Assembly: GCA_031411995.1 (NCBI GenBank)
Contig: JANOCD010000048.1
Location: 1 to 64,000 of the forward strand
Length of the DNA: 64,000 nucleotides
From: Rudanella sp031411995
GTDB lineage: Bacteria > Bacteroidota > Bacteroidia > Cytophagales > Spirosomataceae
Reading direction: 5' to 3'
Shown here: piece by piece, positions 58,104 to 64,000 of the stretch
Layout of the letters: the number at the start of each line of letters is the position of its first letter
Position numbering within the stretch: the first letter of the stretch is position 1
The notes under the pieces: generated by a model
Database searches by the model: none
Told to the model about the DNA's origin: nothing
What the model saw: only the letters and a program-made list of their open reading frames with translations
Position numbers and translations under genes: made by a program

Positions 58104-59324
58104 ATGATTTTGACAAAGAGTTTTCTGACTTTTCTCCTGATGACGCTGCTCTCAGGATTGGTTTTGCTTGGCCCGACAGGGTGTAAAACAACACAGACTG
58201 ACGTAGTCGATCCGCAGCCCAAAACCTTAGTCAGTGCCACGGCAGTTGCTCAGTACACGACAGCCCAACTTTCCACCCGCTACACCGCTCTGTTCGGGAG
58301 TTTTGCCCCCCTGATTACCGGGCAGTACCTGAAAAATTCGATCACGGTCTACAAAGTGGTGTATAGAACGACAAATACCGATGGGAAGGAAATTCAGGCT
58401 TCGGGGGCACTCATTGTGCCGACGGTGACGGGATCTATTCCGATGATGAGCATTCAGCACGGCACGATCCGCACCGACGACGATGCCCCCTCGAACAATG
58501 GTTCGGGAAGTGATACCTACACGTATGGCTCGTTATTCAGCTCCTATGGCTACATTGTTGCCCTACCCGATTACATTGGCTATGGCACCTCGAAAAGCCT
58601 GCCGCACTCCTACGAACACCGAAACGGTTTGGCAACGGCTTCGTTAGATATGCTCCGGGCCAGCCAGGAGTTCATTGCTCAGAATAAAGTTAATTGGGAT
58701 AAACGACTGTATATCACCGGCTATTCAGAAGGGGGATATGCCACGATGGCGCTCCACAAAAAAATGGAGGAGGAAGCTGCGGGAGAGTTCAATCTGCGGG
58801 CATCGAGCATTGGTGCCGGGGCCTACGACAAAACGGCGTTTATGAAGTATGTGGTCAACACGGCCGCTACCACTAACCCCAGTTACAACTCACTATATGT
58901 CTGGACGTTATTGACCTACGACCGTATCTATGCCCTGAACCGTCCGATGTCATACTACTTTAAAGAACCCTATGCTTCTCAAATTCAATCGCAACGCGAG
59001 AATGTGAGTATTGGGTTTAGTTTAAACCAGATTTTCACCGACGGATTCAAACAGGCGGTCAACAGTGGTTCTGATGCCGCTTTTGTGAAAGCCATTGCCG
59101 ACAACGATGTATTCGACTGGAAACCTGCCGTGCCGGTGCAACTGTATCACGGCAACGCTGACCAGTTGGTGCCCTTTTTTAACTCGCAAAACGCTTTTGA
59201 TGCCATGAAAAAACGCGGAGCGAACGTGACCCTGATACCCATCCCAGGGGCCAACCACACCGATGTAAACGCCATTAGCACCTACGCCCTGGGCACGGTT
59301 GGGTTCTTCCAGTCAGTGCAGTAA
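58104..59324 (+). CDS. Secreted alpha/beta-hydrolase (secretory lipase-like lipoprotein)
   Basis: 406 aa. The signal segment MILTKSFLTFLLMTLLSGLV, LLGPTGC has a possible lipid-modified Cys. Alpha/beta fold: YKVVYRTTNTDGKEIQASGA, nucleophile elbow YITGYSEGGYATMAL (Ser), acid in LYHGNADQLVPF and catalytic His in PGANHTDVN. The layout fits the secretory lipase/prolyl-oligopeptidase-like esterases. Substrate unknown. Ends directly next to the convergent TolB-like gene. Confidence 0.9.
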   Translation: MILTKSFLTFLLMTLLSGLVLLGPTGCKTTQTDVVDPQPKTLVSATAVAQYTTAQLSTRYTALFGSFAPLITGQYLKNSITVYKVVYRTTNTDGKEIQASGALIVPTVTGSIPMMSIQHGTIRTDDDAPSNNGSGSDTYTYGSLFSSYGYIVALPDYIGYGTSKSLPHSYEHRNGLATASLDMLRASQEFIAQNKVNWDKRLYITGYSEGGYATMALHKKMEEEAAGEFNLRASSIGAGAYDKTAFMKYVVNTAATTNPSYNSLYVWTLLTYDRIYALNRPMSYYFKEPYASQIQSQRENVSIGFSLNQIFTDGFKQAVNSGSDAAFVKAIADNDVFDWKPAVPVQLYHGNADQLVPFFNSQNAFDAMKKRGANVTLIPIPGANHTDVNAISTYALGTVGFFQSVQ

Positions 59325-60242
59325 CTACGGATAACTCACAAACCCAAACCGTTTCCCATCGGGCGACCAGTTGGGCACGTTTTGAGTGCCTTGTCCACCC
59401 CGAAAACGGGCTAATTCGCGGATTTTACCCGTTTTCACATCCATCAACCGGAGCATAACTGCTTTATCAGCGGGATGCGTGGCTTTTTGATCTTCGAGGT
59501 AACTGATAAAAAGGATTGACTTCCCGTCGGGCGAAGGGTGTGGAAACCAGTTGGAATAGGCATCATTAGTAAGTTGGGTAGGCTGGCTTCCGTCGGCATT
59601 CATTCGCCAGATGTGCATGACTCCCGTGCGAAACGAGTTGAAATAAATGTGTTTGCCATCGGGCGAGTATTCGGGGCCATCGTCGAGGCCGGGTGCGGTA
59701 GTCAGGCGGGTTTCGGTGGTGCCGCCGGAAATGGGCATCGTATAAATATCGTAATCTTTGGTGCCATCGGCTCCGGCGCGTTCACCCACGTAGGCCAGCG
59801 TTTTGCCATCGGGCGATACCCCATGCCAATAGGATGGAGCTTTTTCGGTGATGAGTGTGGGCGTGCCACCCGCCAATGGCAGCGTGAATACCCGCGAGTT
59901 GGCACCGGCACCAACCCGTTTGTCGTTGTGGCTGATGATGATCGTTTGCCCATCGGGAGTGAGGCCGTGATCGTTGTTGCAAGCTGTGGCAAAGTCGGTG
60001 TTGATCAGTTCTTTTTTGCCCGTCTTCAGCATCACCCGGTAGAGTTTCCCCTTTTCGTTGATAATCAGGAACTGCCCGTCCCGCGACCAGTTGGGGGCCT
60101 CGAACCGGACGGTGTCTCGGTGAATAACCGTTCGTTTGCCGGTGGCCAGTTCGTAGGTTTCGAGTTGGCTGGTGATGGGTTGGGCAAAGGCCGACAGGCT
60201 AAAAAAACTCAACAGAGAGCACAAGAGCAGGTTACGTTGCAT
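59325..60242 (-). CDS. Secreted TolB-like beta-propeller protein (PD40/WD40-like repeats)
   Basis: 305 aa. Signal peptide MQRNLLLCSLLSFFSLSAFAQ. Six propeller blades with the SPDG/SRDG signature: NWSRDGQFLIINEKG, GLTPDGQTIIISHN, GVSPDGKTLAYVGE, EYSPDGKHIYFNSF, HPSPDGKSILFISY, NWSPDGKRFGFVSY. Similar to TolB C-terminal propellers but without TolB's N-terminal domain. Possible roles are binding or scaffold functions in the periplasm. Confidence 0.92.
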   Translation of the reverse strand: MQRNLLLCSLLSFFSLSAFAQPITSQLETYELATGKRTVIHRDTVRFEAPNWSRDGQFLIINEKGKLYRVMLKTGKKELINTDFATACNNDHGLTPDGQTIIISHNDKRVGAGANSRVFTLPLAGGTPTLITEKAPSYWHGVSPDGKTLAYVGERAGADGTKDYDIYTMPISGGTTETRLTTAPGLDDGPEYSPDGKHIYFNSFRTGVMHIWRMNADGSQPTQLTNDAYSNWFPHPSPDGKSILFISYLEDQKATHPADKAVMLRLMDVKTGKIRELARFRGGQGTQNVPNWSPDGKRFGFVSYP

Positions 60243-60334
60243 AGAGATTTAGGAATTAGAAAAATCGGTTCACTATCTACCACAAAGGCATCAGGAGCAT
60301 CGAACTCCTGTTCGATTGGCTAACTTGCCGACTT

Positions 60335-60961
60335 ATGGACACTATTTTCGTTGGCAGTTTAACGTTGAGTTTGCTACACGCGCTGATTCCGAGCCATTGG
60401 TTACCCTTTGTGACCATCGGAAAAATTGAGCAGTGGAGCAGTCGGCAAACGCTGACCGTGACGGCCATTGCGGGTCTGGCACACACCGTTAGCACCACCC
60501 TGCTGGGCATGTTGGTGAGTTTGGCGGGCTGGCAATTGGCGGCAAATTATAGGGACTTATCGGAGCGGGCTATTCCGTTACTCCTCTTGGCGTTGGGCCT
60601 CTGGTATCTTATGCAGCACCTGCGGCACCGTCATACCCACGATCATATTGACACGGGTTCGGTGCGTAAAGCCCGGTCTTTCAGTGCGTTGTTACTGTCG
60701 CTGGGGGTAGCTATGTTCCTGTCGCCCTGCCTCGAAATTGAAGCTTATTTTCTGAGTGCGGGCGCACAGGGCTGGAGGGCGGTGATGATGGTAGCCCTTA
60801 TTTACAATGTGATAACGCTATCGGGAATGCTGCTGATGGTGATGCTCGCCCGGCGGGGAATGCAGCAACTAAACGCCGATTGGTTCGAGCATAACGAAAA
60901 CCTGATTACCGGCCTGACGCTGGTTGGCCTGGCGATAGTCAGCTTTTTTTTTGAATTCTAA
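60335..60961 (+). CDS. NicO/UreH-like membrane transporter
   Basis: 208 aa, about six membrane helices. Helix 1 SLTLSLLHALIPSHWLPFVT has the His residues seen in HupE/UreH/NicO-type metal transporters, helix 2 AIAGLAHTVSTTLLGMLVSL has the second conserved His, and a loop is His-rich (MQHLRHRHTHDHID). Later SLGVAMFLSPCLEIEAYFL. Known relatives export nickel or cobalt; the metal here is inferred. Ends 10 bp before the convergent manA gene. Confidence 0.75.
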   Translation: MDTIFVGSLTLSLLHALIPSHWLPFVTIGKIEQWSSRQTLTVTAIAGLAHTVSTTLLGMLVSLAGWQLAANYRDLSERAIPLLLLALGLWYLMQHLRHRHTHDHIDTGSVRKARSFSALLLSLGVAMFLSPCLEIEAYFLSAGAQGWRAVMMVALIYNVITLSGMLLMVMLARRGMQQLNADWFEHNENLITGLTLVGLAIVSFFFEF

Positions 60962-60970
60962 CAGGGCATT

Positions 60971-61954
60971 TTACGTCCCCGGCACATACGATTCAAGCAT
61001 CGTCATCTCATCATTGGGCACAATCGTAACGGAGTTGATCGAGGCTGGAATCAGGGCGCATTCCCCCAATTTAATGGGCATTTCGTGGCCGCCATTGGTT
61101 CTGATGGTCGCGCTGCCTTCCACGCAGACCAGAATCACAAACGAGTCTAAATGGCTGTAATCGTGCATCACCTCCTGATCAAAATGAAGCACGTTGGTCA
61201 CGAAATAATCACACGAAACCGCGTTGACGCTCTGGTTTAGGGTCTTTTCGTACCGGGTTTTATAATCGTTGTGATGTTGGTAGTCGATGGCATCAACAGC
61301 AAGGTCAGTGTGGAGTTCACGCTTTTGGCCTTTATCATCGACTCGGTCAAAATCATAAATTCGGTAGGTGATGTCGGAGGTTTGCTGGATTTCGGCTAGC
61401 AGCAGCCCTTTTCCAATGTAGTGAACCCGTCCGGCGGGCAAAAAGAACACATCGCCGGGTTGCGCCGGTTCGATGTTCAGAATATCCATCAGCGTGTTGT
61501 CCTGAACGGCTTTCACATATTCCTCGCGGCTCACCGTCCGGGCAAACCCCGAATTGAGCGAGGCCCCTTCGTCGGCCTGCATAATGTACCACATCTCGGT
61601 TTTACCGAACGAGTTGTGCCGCTGTTTGGCTAATTGGTCATTGGGGTGTACCTGGATTGAGAGGTCGTCATTCGCGTCGATGAACTTGACCAACAGCGGA
61701 AACGTGTCCCCAAATTTTCCATAAACGTGTTTGCCCACCAGTTCGCCCTTGTGTTCGCGAAGCAGGTCGGCCAGCGATTGTCCGGCCAATGGCCCGTCTT
61801 TCACCACCGACACATTACCGTCCACACCCGACACCTCCCAGGTTTCGCCACAGTTGGGCAACAGACTGTAGTCCTTGCCCAGAATAGTATGAATTTTCTG
61901 ACCTCCCCAGATTTTGTCTTTGAAAATGGGCTGAAATGTAAGCGGGTAAAGCAT
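60971..61954 (-). CDS. manA: Mannose-6-phosphate isomerase, class I
   Basis: 327 aa. Type I PMI cupin pattern: FKDKIWGGQKIHTIL, GETWEVSGV, FPLLVKFIDANDDLSIQVHPND (zinc His), GKTEMWYIMQA (zinc Glu), FFLPAGRVHYIGKGLLLAEIQQTSDITYRIYDFDR (zinc His and catalytic region). Interconverts mannose-6-phosphate and fructose-6-phosphate in the cytosol. The C-terminal cupin-like part (CVEGSATIRTNGGHEMPIKLGECALIPAS) is complete. Length is normal for the short bacterial class. Confidence 0.95.
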   Translation of the reverse strand: MLYPLTFQPIFKDKIWGGQKIHTILGKDYSLLPNCGETWEVSGVDGNVSVVKDGPLAGQSLADLLREHKGELVGKHVYGKFGDTFPLLVKFIDANDDLSIQVHPNDQLAKQRHNSFGKTEMWYIMQADEGASLNSGFARTVSREEYVKAVQDNTLMDILNIEPAQPGDVFFLPAGRVHYIGKGLLLAEIQQTSDITYRIYDFDRVDDKGQKRELHTDLAVDAIDYQHHNDYKTRYEKTLNQSVNAVSCDYFVTNVLHFDQEVMHDYSHLDSFVILVCVEGSATIRTNGGHEMPIKLGECALIPASINSVTIVPNDEMTMLESYVPGT

Positions 61955-62017
61955 AGTTTATGGGATGTTGTGTCAGGGTTCTAACAGGCGAAAGTACGGA
62001 TTTGTTGAGGAAGCATG

Positions 62018-63520
62018 TCAGTTTTCCATCTGATTCAAGGCCGCCCGCGCTTTGTTGTCGATGCTGTTTTTGTATTCGTGCTTTTTGTAGCTGAGAGCCT
62101 TCTCGAAAAACTGCCTTGCCAAAGATATCTGACGCTTCTTTTCATAAATGTAACCCAATTGTAAGGCAGCCGTGGCCCCAAACGAAAGTTGTGCATCGGC
62201 ACTGTCGGCCAGAAAAATGGCCCGGCGAAAGGGGGGAATGGACAAATCGGGGGTGTTGCGTCGTTGATGAATTCTACCTAAGCGGTATTGAAATTCGGCG
62301 CGGTCGGGGAGGGCGGGGAACTGGGTTTCGGAGTACGGTTTGAGCACGGTAAGAGCGCGGTCGGTGAAGCCGCCATCGGTGGCCAGCCTTGCCTGCATCA
62401 ACACCGTTTGGCCGGGCGTAAGCCCCTTCTTGGCGTGTTGCCCCGCAAATTTCTGGGCGGTCTTGTCTGATTCTGTTACAGTGCGGCCAACCTCCATAAC
62501 GCGCCCGAGATAAGGCAAAGCTGTGTTTGGTTTTCCACTGAGCCAGTAACAAAGAAACAGTTTGTAATGGGCATCTTTCAGGAAATTATGTCCCCGAAAC
62601 GTCCGCAAAAACTGGCTGTAGTGCGAAATAGCCTCGGTTTCGTCGCCTTTCTGGAGATAGATATCCCCCAAAATATTGTCGATAATGGGCATAGGCAGGT
62701 AGGCCGCGCCAGTTGGTCGGGCGGTCAAAAAAGCCAGTGCTTTGTCGCCCTGCCCGTTCTTCATCTGGATGGTGGCCCCAAAAAAATGAAGCAATAAATT
62801 GTCCGGGTTCTGCGCGACTAACTGCCCCAGTTGCTTCTCGTCGCCCTCCGAAAATTTCAGCACATAGGCCCGCACCAGGAGCGTGACCAACTCGGTTTCA
62901 GTACGAAAAACGGGGTCTTGACGGGCGCGGTCGAGTTCGGCAAGGCCCTGCTTCACATCGCCCCGAAGCCCGATGATGCGCGTCACCCACGTATAATTGT
63001 CTGGTACGGAGCCAATCAGAACATGCAACACGCCAAGGGCTTTATAGGTAGGCAAAAAATTGGGAAACTCACGGGCATTTTCGGCCAGCAGTTTATAGGC
63101 TTTAATAATGTCCCAGCACGCGCTCACCTCCTGCCCGAATTTTAGTTTCACAAATGCCCCGTGGAGCCTGACCTCCGCCTGTGTCATTCGTAACCAGGGC
63201 GACTTCAGGTCCAGCGTTTCCAACTGTTCGAGCCGTTGCTCCTGGATTTTGCTTTTGCGATCGTAGCCCCGTTCATCGTCCGAAATGAGCAGCGTAATCA
63301 TGTCGGCATAATCGGCGAGCCAGATAGTGAGACCGTTGCGCGGATTTTCGCGGGTGAGTTGTTGTCGGGCATCCGTCACCCGCAGTTTCATAAGGTCGGC
63401 ATAGGCGCGTTGGAGACCGGGTGTCCACCCGAAATCCTGTGCCCAGCCGCTCAGGGGCAGCACCAGACAGAGCCAGAACAAAAACACCCGGCAGGGGCCG
63501 GGTGTCTGAATGCGTTTCAT
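62018..63520 (-). CDS. Secreted TPR-repeat protein
   Basis: 500 aa. Signal peptide MKRIQTPGPCRVFLFWLCLV, LPLSGWAQ. Tetratricopeptide-type helical repeats through the whole protein, e.g. LLHFFGATIQMKNGQGDKALAFL, NILGDIYLQKGDETEAISHYSQFLR, YKLFLCYWLSGKPNTALPYLGRV, LGYIYEKKRQISLARQFFEKAL. No enzyme domain. Likely a periplasmic or outer-membrane scaffold. It starts 11 bp after the zinc-ribbon protein gene ends and may share its transcript. Confidence 0.88.
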   Translation of the reverse strand: MKRIQTPGPCRVFLFWLCLVLPLSGWAQDFGWTPGLQRAYADLMKLRVTDARQQLTRENPRNGLTIWLADYADMITLLISDDERGYDRKSKIQEQRLEQLETLDLKSPWLRMTQAEVRLHGAFVKLKFGQEVSACWDIIKAYKLLAENAREFPNFLPTYKALGVLHVLIGSVPDNYTWVTRIIGLRGDVKQGLAELDRARQDPVFRTETELVTLLVRAYVLKFSEGDEKQLGQLVAQNPDNLLLHFFGATIQMKNGQGDKALAFLTARPTGAAYLPMPIIDNILGDIYLQKGDETEAISHYSQFLRTFRGHNFLKDAHYKLFLCYWLSGKPNTALPYLGRVMEVGRTVTESDKTAQKFAGQHAKKGLTPGQTVLMQARLATDGGFTDRALTVLKPYSETQFPALPDRAEFQYRLGRIHQRRNTPDLSIPPFRRAIFLADSADAQLSFGATAALQLGYIYEKKRQISLARQFFEKALSYKKHEYKNSIDNKARAALNQMEN

Positions 63521-63531
63521 TGGTTTACCGT

Positions 63532-64000
63532 TTATTTCCCTTTGCCAACCGGCTCAGGAACGCCTTCTACATCGGCGAGAATCCGGCCACAGTGTTCGCA
63601 AACGATAATTTTCTTGCGGTCTTTAATGTCGGCCTGACGTTGTGGTGGCACCACATTATAGCAACCGCCACAGGCACCCCGGCGCACCGGAACCACGCCC
63701 AAACCGTTCAGGGCGTTGCCCCGAATCCGTTGGTATGACTTCAGCAAACGTTCTTCGATATTCGGAGCCTGCTTGTCCCGCTCAATTTTCAGAGCTTTCT
63801 CTTCTTCCTTACTTTCAGCCAGAATTTGATCGAGTTCCTGCTTTTTGACTTTCAGGTCTTCTTTGCGCTCGTTCAAGGCCGCTTGCGTTGCCTTAATTTC
63901 CTCATCCTTGGTGCGGATTCGGAACGACGCTTCGTTGATACGTTTGTCGGCCAATTCCATTTCGAGTGATTGCAACTCGATTTCTTTCGAGATCGCATCA
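63532..64000 (-). CDS. Coiled-coil zinc-ribbon protein (C4-type, partial at the N-terminus)
   Basis: The frame is open from the right window edge (64000) to TAA at 63532, so the start lies outside; at least 156 codons are visible. A long coiled coil (about 100 residues visible, with KRINEASFRIRTKDEEIKATQ and ERKEDLKVKKQELDQILAES) is followed by the C4 zinc ribbon RGACGGCYNVVPPQRQADI and IIVCEHCGRIL. This layout is the C4-type zinc-ribbon family found next to Nif3-like/YbgI genes in many bacteria. Nucleic-acid or protein-binding role is inferred. Confidence 0.9.
   Translation of the reverse strand, partial: DAISKEIELQSLEMELADKRINEASFRIRTKDEEIKATQAALNERKEDLKVKKQELDQILAESKEEEKALKIERDKQAPNIEERLLKSYQRIRGNALNGLGVVPVRRGACGGCYNVVPPQRQADIKDRKKIIVCEHCGRILADVEGVPEPVGKGK

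Overview
The window looks like chromosomal DNA of a Bacteroidota bacterium of the Cytophagales type (Spirosoma or a relative). The evidence is the many LytTR/His_kinase regulator genes, a CarboxypepD_reg-fronted TonB receptor with a PepSY partner, very large secreted repeat proteins, TamB-like and OmpA/PorT-type envelope proteins, and a YdaT/PA2169/YtxH/DUF2945 set of small stress proteins. Intergenic regions carry promoters of the Bacteroidota housekeeping type (TTTG, about 20 nt, TAnnTTTG). There is no rRNA, CRISPR array, insertion sequence, integrase or prophage; the only RNA gene seen is tRNA-Asp(GTC). The assignment rests on gene families, not on a marker-gene comparison.

Layout. 1-11.1 kb: two co-oriented secreted repeat proteins, one running off the left edge and one of 3,128 residues built from five large modules, two of them almost identical. 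11.1-12.2 kb: a long gene-poor spacer, AT-rich in its right half. 12.2-16 kb: an orphan LytTR regulator, then isochorismate synthase and a MenI-like thioesterase (menaquinone synthesis) with a two-gene HNH nuclease module between them, then a divergent histidine phosphatase. 16.2-18.1 kb: a LytS/LytR-type two-component pair. 18.1-25.4 kb: lipoprotein, Spy-like protein, VF530 protein, DJ-1/PfpI protein, an Nramp relative with altered metal-site motifs, a xisH-xisI pair, UbiA-like and MOSC proteins, and tsaD. 25.5-31 kb: a TamB-like giant, a LOV-like PAS protein lacking the photoactive cysteine, and tRNA-Asp. 31.1-41.6 kb: a DUF4160/DUF2442-XRE pair, ADP-ribosylglycohydrolase, M28 peptidase, GH20 hexosaminidase, SGNH hydrolase, GreA/GreB-like protein, BrkB/YihY membrane protein and GlgX.

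41.6-49 kb: DUF3891, FMN-binding stress protein, Cys-rich four-helix protein and YdaT-like peptide, then a signalling block (REC-PAS-kinase, Rcp1-like receiver, PorT-like barrel, NtrC-type sigma-54 activator, stand-alone receiver). 49-53.4 kb: an orphan terminator in a gene-free stretch, then a TonB siderophore receptor and PepSY reductase behind an inverted pair of 18-bp boxes overlapping the promoter. 53.4-57.8 kb: a nuclease/phosphatase-fold membrane protein and a cluster of small stress and envelope genes ending in an OmpA lipoprotein. 57.8-64 kb: secreted hydrolase, TolB-like propeller, NicO-like transporter, ManA, TPR protein, and a zinc-ribbon coiled-coil protein running off the right edge.

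Most of the window is ordinary core and envelope gene content. The parts most likely to hold something undescribed are the three compact nuclease or toxin-antitoxin-like pairs (HNH plus small partner, XisH-XisI, DUF4160 plus DUF2442-XRE), the giant modular secreted protein with a long N-terminal pre-signal extension, the orphan terminator near 49.67 kb, and several long perfect palindromes that sit on gene ends.
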